This document shows positions 34,640 to 43,088 of a DNA stretch of 64,000 nt, one piece after another. Origin of the DNA: DAIOFH01 sp036745875 (GTDB lineage Bacteria > Planctomycetota > SZUA-567); NCBI GenBank assembly GCA_036745875.1, contig DAIOFH010000001.1, positions 21,397 through 85,396 on the forward strand, in the 5' to 3' direction. The notes beneath the pieces were generated by a model, which worked only from the letters and a program-made list of their open reading frames with translations, did not search any database and had not been told where the DNA came from. Both the position numbers and the translations under genes were made by a program. Numbering within the stretch: position 1 is the first letter of the stretch; each line of letters begins with the position of its first letter.

Positions 34640-35815
34640 TTAATGCATTTTGAGAAGGCCTAATGACATTATCGACAGAATTATGCTGACAATCCACAAT
34701 CTTACGACAACGTGGTTTTCTTTCCAGCCGCTGTATTCGAGATGGTGGTGGAACGGGGCTATCTTGAAAAGGCGTTTTTTGAACATCCTGAAGCTGGCGA
34801 CCTGCAGAATGACGGACAGCGCCTCGAAAACAAAGATGCCGCCCGTGATGATGAGGGTGAGTTCGTGTTTGGTGGCGATGGCCATAAAGGCCAGCGCAGC
34901 GCCGAGGGCGAGGCTGCCGGTGTCCCCCATAAACACCCTTGCCGGGTTGGCGTTGAACCAGAGAAAGCCAAGGAGGCCGCCAAAGAGGGCTGCGCCGTAT
35001 ATGGACAGTTCTCCCGCTCCAGGCACCATCGGTATGCGGAAAAAGGCGGCTGTCATCGCGTTGCCGACCAGATAGGCGAGGATCGCGTAGGTGAGGGCGA
35101 CCATGGCGGTGCAGCCGGAGGCGAGGCCGTCCAGGCCGTCCGTGAGGTTGACGGCATTCGAACAGGCGACGATGACGACGACGGCGAACAGCCAGTACAA
35201 AGCGCCGAGGTTTGGATTGACTTCGCTCCATTTGGTGAACGGCACCACCACCCGGGTCGGCTCGATGACGGATCGGGAGTTGGTGACCGCTTCGATGTCG
35301 GCTTCGCGGTTGCTCGCCGGGACGCCGCTCATGCCGAACCAGCCGTCCTGCGAGCCCCAGGCGAGGAATGCGACCGCGACTGCGGCGATGAGGATTTCAG
35401 CCAGGAATTTTTGCCGTTTTATCAGGCCTTTTTTACCCCAGCCGCGGAGCTTCCAGTAGTCGTCGATAAAGCCGAGCGCGCCGAAGCCGACCAGGACGAA
35501 CTGTCCGACCCACACCAGAGGATTTTCCGGGTCACAGCAAAGGAAAACGGTGATCACGACCGCCGCGACAAGAAACAGCCCGCCCATGGTGGGCGTTCCT
35601 TTTTTCCCGCCGTGCAGTTCGTGGAGCTTGGCGGCGTCGGGTTTGCTGATGTCTTCGGTCACTTTTTTGGCAGTCATCCGGCGGATAAACCGGGGACCGA
35701 AAAACAGGGCCAGGAGAAAAGAAATAAGCACCGCCACGGCGGCGCGGAAGGTGATGCTCTCAAATACGCGCAAAGGACCGTACCAGTCCCCTGCCAAGAC
35801 AAGATACCGTAACAA
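34640..35815 (-). CDS. mraY: Phospho-MurNAc-pentapeptide transferase
   Basis: A 391-residue polytopic enzyme making lipid I on undecaprenyl phosphate. Active-site blocks: GTPTMGGL, GFIDDYWKL (catalytic Asp pair), NAVNLTDGLDGLASG, FMGDTGSLALG and PFHHHLE (three His). A loop of about 60 residues around 155-210 (after LAWGSQDGWFGM) is longer than in E. coli MraY and lies on the periplasmic side. It is 12 bases before ftsW; murD, usually between them, is missing. Confidence 0.94.
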   Translation of the reverse strand: MLRYLVLAGDWYGPLRVFESITFRAAVAVLISFLLALFFGPRFIRRMTAKKVTEDISKPDAAKLHELHGGKKGTPTMGGLFLVAAVVITVFLCCDPENPLVWVGQFVLVGFGALGFIDDYWKLRGWGKKGLIKRQKFLAEILIAAVAVAFLAWGSQDGWFGMSGVPASNREADIEAVTNSRSVIEPTRVVVPFTKWSEVNPNLGALYWLFAVVVIVACSNAVNLTDGLDGLASGCTAMVALTYAILAYLVGNAMTAAFFRIPMVPGAGELSIYGAALFGGLLGFLWFNANPARVFMGDTGSLALGAALAFMAIATKHELTLIITGGIFVFEALSVILQVASFRMFKKRLFKIAPFHHHLEYSGWKENHVVVRLWIVSIILSIMSLGLLKMH

Positions 35816-35829
35816 GATTCCCCCTTTTT

Positions 35830-35904
35830 CAATTAATAGTTACGAGTTAATAGGGTTTTTATGGAATAGGCGGGCAAGCACCATTAACTGTTAACTATTA
35901 ATTG
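35830..35904. repeat. AT-rich inverted repeat between murF and mraY
   Basis: CAATTAATAGTTA followed by AGTTAATAGG (35830-35854) is the inverse of CCATTAACTGTTAACTATTAATTG (35881-35904) with two small differences, across a 26-base loop. The murF stop codon lies in the right arm. It may act as an mRNA-processing or attenuation hairpin between murF and mraY. Confidence 0.6.
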
Positions 35905-37271
35905 CGTTTGTTCCAGTCCATCAGTTCGTTGACTATGCGTTCCATCATCATACCCCTGGAGCCTTTGACCAGGATCCAATCCCCGGGCTTTACGTAGTTT
36001 TTCAGGGACATCCACAGCGCGTCCGCAGATGGGAAGTGCCTGACGTTGATGTGTGCGTTGACCTGAGCTGCTTCGGCCATCACCACCGATTCGCTGCCGG
36101 TGGCGTAGAGGGCGTCAAGGCCCATCAGGCCCGCATTGAACCCGACTTCGCGGTGCAGGACGCGGCTTTCAGCGCCAAGCTCCAGCATGGCACCGAGGAC
36201 GGCGATCTTGCGGCCCTCGGGCATGTCCATCAGCACTTCCAGCGCGGCAAGGACCGATTCCGGGTTTGCGTTGTAGGAGTCGTTGATGACACGCAACCCG
36301 GCTGGGCTGGTTATGCACTGCAGGCGGCCCGCCACCGGTTTGACCGCCGAGACCGCCCCGGCCGATTCCTCCAGGCTGATCCCGAGGAACCGCGCCGCCA
36401 GCATGGCGGCAAGACAGTTGCCGATGTTATGCCTGCCGAGAAGGGGCAATTTCACCGTCACCCCACCGGCTTCGAAGGTGGTTCCCTGGGCGTTTATCCG
36501 GATGTTCCGCGCTTCGAGGTCTGCCTCCGTACCGTCTATGGAGAAGGTTTGGAAATTGTGCAGCACCCCTGCGCGAAGAATGTCCACGTTCGGATCTGAC
36601 GCCGGGAAGATCGCCATGCCGTCTGTCGGAAGCCAACCGAAGATGTCGGCCTTTTCCATCGCGACAGACCGGGGAGACCCGAATCCGGCCAGATGCGACG
36701 AGCCTGTACAGGTCACTATACCGACCGTCGGAACGAGAATTTCCCGCAATTGGGCGACTTCGCCCGGGTGGTTGGTGCCGATTTCCATGACCGCGGCTAT
36801 GGGATTGTCCGGCTCCGACATCATGGAAAGAGGAAGGCCGATGAAATTGTTCCAGTTCCTGAGGGATGTCCTGACTTTACCGCGTTTATGCAGGATGAGG
36901 GAAAGGATTTCGCGGGTTGTCGTCTTGCCGTTCGACCCGGTGACGCCGATCCAGGGAATGAGCGGCGGATGCCAGCGGTAGCCGTGGGCCATGCGTCCGA
37001 GCGCTTCAATAGTGTTGTCGACTTTGATGTAGGGAAGTTCCGGCAGGGAGGGACTGGTCTTTTCCACCACAACCGCGACTGCGCCGCTGCCGGCGGCGTG
37101 ACGGATAAAGCGGTGCCCGTCCATATTCAAACCGACAATGGCGACAAACAGGTCGCCTTGCTTGATTGTCCTGGAGTCGGTGGAGACGCCGGTCACGACG
37201 ATTGACCCGGCCTCGGGCGGATGGATAGTTCCTTTGCACCAGTCCGCCAGTTGGCGAAGAGTGAGATTCAT
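35898..37271 (-). CDS. murF: UDP-MurNAc-tripeptide:D-Ala-D-Ala ligase
   Basis: A 457-residue cytoplasmic Mur ligase adding the D-Ala-D-Ala dipeptide. It has the MurF-type N-terminal domain (GVSTDSRTIKQGDLFVAI), the ATP loop GVTGSNGKTTTREIL, the central NDSYNANPESVLAAL block and the C-terminal LVKGSRGMMMERIV. Length is normal. It follows murE after 41 bases. Confidence 0.95.
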   Translation of the reverse strand: MNLTLRQLADWCKGTIHPPEAGSIVVTGVSTDSRTIKQGDLFVAIVGLNMDGHRFIRHAAGSGAVAVVVEKTSPSLPELPYIKVDNTIEALGRMAHGYRWHPPLIPWIGVTGSNGKTTTREILSLILHKRGKVRTSLRNWNNFIGLPLSMMSEPDNPIAAVMEIGTNHPGEVAQLREILVPTVGIVTCTGSSHLAGFGSPRSVAMEKADIFGWLPTDGMAIFPASDPNVDILRAGVLHNFQTFSIDGTEADLEARNIRINAQGTTFEAGGVTVKLPLLGRHNIGNCLAAMLAARFLGISLEESAGAVSAVKPVAGRLQCITSPAGLRVINDSYNANPESVLAALEVLMDMPEGRKIAVLGAMLELGAESRVLHREVGFNAGLMGLDALYATGSESVVMAEAAQVNAHINVRHFPSADALWMSLKNYVKPGDWILVKGSRGMMMERIVNELMDWNKRN

Positions 37272-37312
37272 GCACGCTCCTCTTTACTGATCCGATCCGT
37301 ATGCATTATCAT

Positions 37313-38779
37313 CTATCCCTTGAAAGCATCCCTGACAGGTTCTCTGTCGTCAAGGTGTATTTTCCTTGTACCAATAATTTGATAATCTTCGTGTCCCTTG
37401 CCGGCCACCAGGACGGCATCACCCTTTCCCGCCAGCTGAACGGCATGCCGTATGGCGGAGGCGCGGTCGGGAATGAGGGTGACTTTTCCGCGGTCGGCAA
37501 AGCCTTCGGCAATGTCGGCAAAAATCTGGTCCGGGTTTTCCGTTCGCGGATTATCGGACGTAACCACTACGACGTCTGAGCCGCGTTCCGCCGCCTCGGC
37601 CATCAACGGGCGCTTACCCCGGTCCCTGTCGCCGCCGCAACCAAATACCGTGACGATCTTCCCCGGAGTCAGTGGGCGCAGGATCGACAATACTGACCGT
37701 ATGGCGTCGTCGGTGTGGGCATAATCGACAAAAACCGCCGCCCCCGAAGGCCCGTCCAAGCGTTCGAGCCTTCCCGGCACGCCGGGGAAGGTCCGGCTCG
37801 CGGCCTGGATTTCAGGGAACGGAATCCCCAGCCGCAGGGCGGCAAGAACGGCTCCGGCGAAGTTCGCCGCATTGTGGCGTCCGATGAGGCCGACGCTGAT
37901 TTCGCCGTCGACGCCGTTCCCGGTCAGGCGAATTGTCTGTCCGGAAAGGCTTTCTTCGGTTATGCGAACGATAACAATTCTGTCGTTAAATAAATTCTTT
38001 TCCCCGAAGGTATAGCCGTACACCGGCGCATCGATACCGTCCACCAGCGCGACCGTATGCGGGTCGTCCAGGTTGACGACGGCGCTGGCGTCCGGGGACA
38101 GGCTTTGGAAAAGGATCTTCTTCGCCTGCAGATAGTTCTCCATGTCGCCATGGTAATCGAGGTGGTCGCGGGTGAGGTTGGTGAAGATCGCAACCTTGAA
38201 CCTGTGGGGCCAGACGCGAGCCTGGGACAGGGCATGGCTGGATGTTTCCACCACCGCCGCCTGGCAGCCGTTGTCCCGCATGGCTGCAAGGCAGCGGGTG
38301 AACTGCACGGCATCCGGCGTGGTCAACGGCGACGGCTCCACCTCGCCCCCGGTATCGTATTCGATCGTGCCGAGCATGCCGGCCTTTTTCCCGGCGCTGT
38401 TCAGGATATGGCGGAGGATATAGGCAGTCGACGTCTTGCCGTTGGTGCCGGTGACGCCCACCAGTTCCAATGCGGCGGTCGGATCGCCGTAGAAGGCGTT
38501 CGCCGCTTCGCCCAGTCCGAGCCGCGCGTCAGGCGCCACCAGCGACGGGACGGGTAGGCCATCTGACGCGGCATGTTCATTCATCAATACGGCAACGGCC
38601 CCTGCGGAGATGGCGGTTTCTATATATTTCGCACCGTCCTCCTTGGCCCCAGGCAGGGCGGCGAAAAGAAAGCCCGGCTGCACCGTCCTGCTGTCGCAGG
38701 AAAGTCCGGTCACTTCCGGGTCGCCGTCGCCGACGATCCGTGCGCCAGGAACCGACTTGATAAAGTCTGTCAAGCGCAT
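37313..38779 (-). CDS. murE: UDP-MurNAc-dipeptide:meso-diaminopimelate ligase
   Basis: A 488-residue Mur ligase adding the third stem-peptide residue. Blocks: GLSCDSRTVQPGFLFAAL, the ATP loop GVTGTNGKTSTAYIL, VVETSSHALSQAR, DYAHTDDAIRSVL, and TSDNPRTENP. The DNPR motif is the known mark of meso-diaminopimelate enzymes, as opposed to lysine enzymes, and so predicts a diaminopimelate peptidoglycan. AAAGGAAC precedes the start. It is 29 bases after ftsI. Confidence 0.95.
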   Translation of the reverse strand: MRLTDFIKSVPGARIVGDGDPEVTGLSCDSRTVQPGFLFAALPGAKEDGAKYIETAISAGAVAVLMNEHAASDGLPVPSLVAPDARLGLGEAANAFYGDPTAALELVGVTGTNGKTSTAYILRHILNSAGKKAGMLGTIEYDTGGEVEPSPLTTPDAVQFTRCLAAMRDNGCQAAVVETSSHALSQARVWPHRFKVAIFTNLTRDHLDYHGDMENYLQAKKILFQSLSPDASAVVNLDDPHTVALVDGIDAPVYGYTFGEKNLFNDRIVIVRITEESLSGQTIRLTGNGVDGEISVGLIGRHNAANFAGAVLAALRLGIPFPEIQAASRTFPGVPGRLERLDGPSGAAVFVDYAHTDDAIRSVLSILRPLTPGKIVTVFGCGGDRDRGKRPLMAEAAERGSDVVVVTSDNPRTENPDQIFADIAEGFADRGKVTLIPDRASAIRHAVQLAGKGDAVLVAGKGHEDYQIIGTRKIHLDDREPVRDAFKG

Positions 38780-38808
38780 GCCGTTCCTTTCAATTGCTCC
38801 TCCTCACC

Positions 38809-40938
38809 CTAACCCACCGCCTCGTCGTCCTCGACCCATTCTTCCCATAACCTCGGGTCGACTTCCTCGCCGAGGAAATTATCGTCGTCCTCGGTGCCAA
38901 CCACGTATTCTGCCGGCGGCTGGTTGATTTTTTCAAATATTTCCGCTACAGGCACGTATTCCGAGCTTGGCCGGCTGCCGTCTTCTGTGGGGACGCCCCA
39001 ATAGGCGAGCATGCGCCTGGCGATCCCGGCCACGACGGGGGAGGAGGCTTCGCCGCCGTATTTGCCTGTCTCGCGAATGGAAACGCAAATGACTGCTTTC
39101 GGCTTGTCCCACGGGGCAAGGGCGACGAAGTTCGCCGTGTGGCGCTTTTTCGAATAGCCCTTGATTCCCTGGGCGCGTTCCTTTTCGTTGGCAATCATGT
39201 TCGCCGTGCCGGTTTTGCCGCCAAGCGCGTATTCGGAGATGTTGGCGCGGCGGCCGGTGCCGTCGGTGACCGCTTTCCTGAGCGCTTCGCGCATTCTCCG
39301 CGATGTTTTTTCTGAAATGACGCGATGTTTCATCACCGGATCCATGGTCAGCGCGATATCGCCCTGCTTGTCGATGATCGCCTTGACGATGTTCGGCTTC
39401 GGCAGCATCCCGCCGTTGGCGATGGCACAGTAGGCGGCGGCCATCTGGAGCGAGGTGACGTTGATTTCGTAGCCCATCGGCACCGAACCCATGGTATAGG
39501 ACGACCATTTGTCCGCCTTCGTGACGCGGCCCCTGACTTCGCCGGGGAGCATGCTGCCAGTCTTTTCGCCAAAGCCGTACTTGAGCACGTAGTCACGCAT
39601 TTTCTGCGGGCCAAGGCGCAGGCCGAGCCTGACCATCGCCGGGTTCGAACTTTTGATCAATCCCATGAGAAGGGTCATGTGACCGTAGGGATGGATGTCC
39701 TTGATGGTGCGGCCGTTTTCCATCCTGAAGGTGGAACAGTCCCAGGGATCGTCGAAATCGGCAAGTCCTTCCTCAATGGACGCGGCGAACAGGAGCGGCT
39801 TGAAGGTACTGCCGGGCTCCTGGATGGCGGCGACCACGTCGTTCCTGCGGTTGCGTGCCGCGAATTCGGCCGGTTCGTTGGGGTCGAATGTCGGATAGTT
39901 GGCGATGGCGAGGATGTCGCCGCTAAACGGGTTCATTACCACCGCATGGCCGACGATCTCGGGGAAATCCTTTTTCAGTCCTTCGACAACGCGGTAAAGT
40001 TCGTCCTCGACAATGGACTGGACGACGCTGTCTATGGTAAGTTGCACCGTCATGCCGTCGACGGAGCGCTCGTCCGTGACAAGGGTGGACAACGCGCGGC
40101 TACGGGCGTCTCGGGCAACCACCCTTTTAAGGTCGATTCCCTTGAGGAAGGGCTCGAAGGTTTTTTCCACCCCTTCCAGCCCCTGGCCGTCGATGTCGCC
40201 GAAACCGAGAATATGGGCGGCGAGGCTGCCCTGGGGATAGATGCGTTCGTATTCGGGCGGGAAGAAGACGCCGGCGTATTTGCCTTCCGCTTCGCGGGCT
40301 GCGCGTCGCCAGCCGTCAGCCGCTTCGCGCGCCTTGGCTTCGCCTTCCTTGTCGCGGGCACTTTTGAGTTCGCCCGCCTTTTTCAGCCAGCGGCGGCGGT
40401 TTCTCCAGGCTTCGGCTGATTCTTCCTTGGTTTTTTTCACCTCGTGGGAAAGGGCGCGCCACTCCTCGTCCGTCAGGCGGCGCTTGACCCAGACGAAGCG
40501 CAGGGGTTTTTCCTCCGGGCCTTCCGGGCCGTCGACCATGCGGCGCTTGGCGAGGGCTTTTTCTATGCGTTCCATCTCGCTGTCCTTGAGGGACAGCATT
40601 TCCTTGAGATTGGCGAGAAGGCGCTTCGGGCGGGCTTCGGGAGATTCGAGAAGCACCTGTGGATCGAGGGCGACCGCCTTTGCCTCCACGGAAACGGCGA
40701 GGGTGCGGCCCTTGGTGTCGACGACCATGCCGCGTTTATCGCGTTCGTGGATGGTGCCGTATATCTGGCGCGCCGCTTCGACGACGTATTCGTCGTGATG
40801 CACCACCTGGAGCTGCACCAGGCGCGCGCCGACTCCCAGAAACATAAGAGTCAGGAGAATGCCGAAAAACAGCGTTCCCTTGGCCCGGCCGAGTGGAAAA
40901 GGCCGCTTATCCATACTCTCTTTTACATCAGACGCCAT
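38809..40938 (-). CDS. ftsI: Division transpeptidase FtsI (class B PBP) with a coiled-coil insertion
   Basis: A 709-residue class B penicillin-binding protein. A short cytoplasmic tail, one membrane helix (about 20-42) and the non-catalytic pedestal come first. The transpeptidase domain has SxxK in EPGSTFKP (Ser377, Lys380), SSN in KSSNPAMV and KTG in GGKTGTAN. Residues about 164-219 form a highly charged Lys/Glu/Ala/Arg-rich helical insertion in the pedestal, absent from typical FtsI, which makes the protein about 120 residues longer than the E. coli one. The tail after about 660 is acidic. ATG 40938 is preferred; 40986 and 40914 are possible. No PASTA domain. Confidence 0.92.
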   Translation of the reverse strand: MASDVKESMDKRPFPLGRAKGTLFFGILLTLMFLGVGARLVQLQVVHHDEYVVEAARQIYGTIHERDKRGMVVDTKGRTLAVSVEAKAVALDPQVLLESPEARPKRLLANLKEMLSLKDSEMERIEKALAKRRMVDGPEGPEEKPLRFVWVKRRLTDEEWRALSHEVKKTKEESAEAWRNRRRWLKKAGELKSARDKEGEAKAREAADGWRRAAREAEGKYAGVFFPPEYERIYPQGSLAAHILGFGDIDGQGLEGVEKTFEPFLKGIDLKRVVARDARSRALSTLVTDERSVDGMTVQLTIDSVVQSIVEDELYRVVEGLKKDFPEIVGHAVVMNPFSGDILAIANYPTFDPNEPAEFAARNRRNDVVAAIQEPGSTFKPLLFAASIEEGLADFDDPWDCSTFRMENGRTIKDIHPYGHMTLLMGLIKSSNPAMVRLGLRLGPQKMRDYVLKYGFGEKTGSMLPGEVRGRVTKADKWSSYTMGSVPMGYEINVTSLQMAAAYCAIANGGMLPKPNIVKAIIDKQGDIALTMDPVMKHRVISEKTSRRMREALRKAVTDGTGRRANISEYALGGKTGTANMIANEKERAQGIKGYSKKRHTANFVALAPWDKPKAVICVSIRETGKYGGEASSPVVAGIARRMLAYWGVPTEDGSRPSSEYVPVAEIFEKINQPPAEYVVGTEDDDNFLGEEVDPRLWEEWVEDDEAVG

Positions 40939-40975
40939 TTCGGTAGCCCTGTTGGTTTCAATATTCCCGGACTCT

Positions 40976-41350
40976 CTATCGTCCATCCGCCTGCGCGAGG
41001 GTCGAGCCGTCCCGGTTTCCGCGTTCCGCAAAACCCGCATCGTGAAAGTCGCCCGGCCGTCTCGTATCAGTTTTTGCCGCAGTGCGCACGGAAGCGGAGG
41101 AGTCATCCGCCGGCATCACCGCCAGGTTGATGACGTCCAGCTTCAGTTCCTTGGCGAGGGTGGCGAGGCGAGACGGTTGCTTGAGGCTTTCTTCCTTGAC
41201 ACGGAGTTTTTCCAGCCCTTTGGCAAGTTCGGATTCTTTTTGAGCCGCCTCGGCCAGGGCATATCGTGCCTGTGTCTGCTTCATCGTTTCATGCACCATG
41301 CACCAGCCGACCAAGGCAAGGAGGAAAACGCCCAATACAAATCCACGCAT
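40976..41350 (-). CDS. ftsL: FtsL-like division protein
   Basis: A 124-residue bitopic protein: a four-residue start, one membrane helix (about 4-24) and a periplasmic coiled coil (KQTQARYALAEAAQKESELA, KEESLKQPSRLATLAKEL), the size and layout of FtsL. Identification rests on this and on its place between rsmH and ftsI, because FtsL sequences diverge strongly. AAGGA precedes ATG 41350. The C-terminal 35 residues are hydrophilic and unlike other FtsL tails. Confidence 0.8.
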   Translation of the reverse strand: MRGFVLGVFLLALVGWCMVHETMKQTQARYALAEAAQKESELAKGLEKLRVKEESLKQPSRLATLAKELKLDVINLAVMPADDSSASVRTAAKTDTRRPGDFHDAGFAERGNRDGSTLAQADGR

Positions 41351-41370
41351 ATTCAGTCCTTTTATTTTAC

Positions 41371-42255
41371 TTACAGTTTTTCCACCACGCGGAGCTTTGC
41401 GCTTCGGGAACGCCTGTTCTCCACTGCCTCCTCCCGACCGCATGACACAGCCTTTGAGTTGACAAGTTGTACCGCACCGAGATCGCGCCATTTCTTGAAG
41501 GTCATCTTGACAAGACGATCTTCAAGCGAATGGAAAGTCAGTACGGCAAGCCGCCCTCCCGGTTCCAGTGCGCGTCCCGCCGCAGCCAGTCCCCTTGACA
41601 GCGTGCCAAGTTCGTCGTTGACTTCCATCCTGAGCGCCTGGAATACCCGCGTTGCCGGATGGTTTTTTCCCCTGCCAGACACCGCTGAGGCGACGACTTG
41701 AGACAGTTCTCCAGTGGTGTTTATCGGCAATTCCTGCCGCTGCTCTGTAATCCTTTTGGCGATTCGACGTGAAAATCGCTCTTCGCCGTATTTTTTAAAT
41801 AGGTCGGCAAGGTCTTCCGCCGGCCACGAGTTGATGATATCGGCTGCGGAAAAGCCGGTTTGCTGGTTCATGCGCATGTCGAGTGGACCGTCGCGCATGA
41901 AGGAAAAACCTCGTTCCGGTTTATCCAGTTGAAGGGAAGATACGCCAAGATCCAGAAGCATCCGTTTGATTGAAGAGATGCCGCATTGTTTAAGGGCCTG
42001 GGGTAGATCCTCGAACTTGCTGTTCACAAAGAATTTACGACAGGGGAGGGTAGCGAGGTTGGCTTCAGCCAGGTGAAGCGCTTCCGGGTCGCGGTCAAGG
42101 CAGACCAGGGTGCCGTCCGGCCCTATGGCGGAGCCTATGGTTATGGAATGTCCGCCCAGGCCGGTGGTGCCGTCCACGGCGGTATCGCCCTGTTGCGGCG
42201 CCAAGAACTCCATGACTTCCCGTGGCATGACAGAGATATGCGAATAGGCTGACAC
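41371..42255 (-). CDS. rsmH: 16S rRNA (cytosine-1402 N4) methyltransferase
   Basis: A 294-residue SAM methyltransferase, the usual first gene of dcw clusters after mraZ. Blocks: HISVMPREVMEFL, DGTTGLGGHS (SAM loop), DLGVSSLQLDKPERGFSF, LDMRMNQ, and VLTFHSLEDRLVK. GTG 42255 is chosen because GGGGGGAAGA stands directly upstream; reading further upstream would run through the promoter. No mraZ gene precedes it; a LUD-domain gene is transcribed divergently instead. Confidence 0.95.
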   Translation of the reverse strand: MSAYSHISVMPREVMEFLAPQQGDTAVDGTTGLGGHSITIGSAIGPDGTLVCLDRDPEALHLAEANLATLPCRKFFVNSKFEDLPQALKQCGISSIKRMLLDLGVSSLQLDKPERGFSFMRDGPLDMRMNQQTGFSAADIINSWPAEDLADLFKKYGEERFSRRIAKRITEQRQELPINTTGELSQVVASAVSGRGKNHPATRVFQALRMEVNDELGTLSRGLAAAGRALEPGGRLAVLTFHSLEDRLVKMTFKKWRDLGAVQLVNSKAVSCGREEAVENRRSRSAKLRVVEKL

Positions 42256-42293
42256 TCTTCCCCCCTTGGGGTATAATAACACATTATTAGATG

Positions 42294-42323
42294 ATAATAC
42301 CATAATTTTTCACAAACTATCAA
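42294..42323 (-). promoter_or_regulatory. Sigma70-type promoter of the dcw cluster
   Basis: Reading the minus strand, TTGATA (42323-42318) and TATTAT (42299-42294) are separated by 18 bases, about 40 bases before the rsmH GTG. No other promoter of this quality is seen within the cluster, so it probably drives rsmH through coaX and beyond. Confidence 0.55.
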
Positions 42324-42464
42324 TTTTAACCAAAAATACCCCCCATTTCAAGGGCTGCGACAGATGCTTGACGATAGTGATCGTCGCCTTACAATGGCAG
42401 GTTGTGTCACTATGCGTCACGTATGGCAATACTTCCCGCTTCCACTGGATTGAAAGGATGGGTC

Positions 42465-43052
42465 ATGGATTTCACAGCACTCAAGAAAAACCTCGAGAAG
42501 AACAGGTTCGCCGTTTCCTGTTTCGAAACTGCCGCCGCCGCGACCGATTACCTCGCGGAAAAGATACGCGGCGAGACCGTGGGATTCGGGGGCTCCGTAA
42601 CCTTGCAGGAAATGGGGCTGTACGAGCGGCTCGAAAAAAACAATACCATGCTTTGGCATTGGATCGATCCCGAGTTCCGGAAGCGTCAATATGAATGCTC
42701 CACCTATGTCACTTCGCTGAATGGCTTGGCCGAAACGGGCGAGATGGTCAATATCGATGGATCGGGGAATCGCGTGGCGTGTTCGCTTTTTGGTCCGAAG
42801 AAGGTGTACTTCGTCGTTGGCGCGAACAAAATCAGCCCCGACCTCCACTCGGCGATTGAGCGGGCGCGGAACGTCGCCTCCCCCCTGAACGCCCAGCGCC
42901 TGAAAACAGCGACCCCCTGTGTGAAGGACGGCCGCTGCCACGATTGCAACAGCCCCGCACGCATATGCAATGCGCTCACCATACACCTGCGCCCGATGTT
43001 CGGGGCGGAACACACCGAAGTGGTGCTGGTGGATGAGAAATTGGGGTATTGA
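42465..43052 (+). CDS. LUD-domain (lactate-utilisation, LutC/DUF162-like) protein
   Basis: A 195-residue protein with the LUD-domain layout: LKKNLEKNRFAVSCFETAA, then the conserved GGSVTLQEMGL block, SLNGLAETGEMVNIDGSGNR, and the Cys-rich TPCVKDGRCHDCNSPARIC near the C terminus. Stand-alone members of this group are of uncertain function; LutC itself works with iron-sulfur proteins in lactate oxidation, but no lutA or lutB is adjacent. AAGGATGG precedes ATG 42465. It is divergent from rsmH and converges on the autotransporter gene. Confidence 0.83.
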   Translation: MDFTALKKNLEKNRFAVSCFETAAAATDYLAEKIRGETVGFGGSVTLQEMGLYERLEKNNTMLWHWIDPEFRKRQYECSTYVTSLNGLAETGEMVNIDGSGNRVACSLFGPKKVYFVVGANKISPDLHSAIERARNVASPLNAQRLKTATPCVKDGRCHDCNSPARICNALTIHLRPMFGAEHTEVVLVDEKLGY

Positions 43053-43088
43053 GAACTCCAACTTCCCTGTGTTAAAATTCCCCATATT

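Noticed and set aside
39325..40419. 364-codon open frame opposite ftsI
   Set aside because: It is antisense to a well-conserved gene and shows no recognisable family; high GC keeps such frames open.
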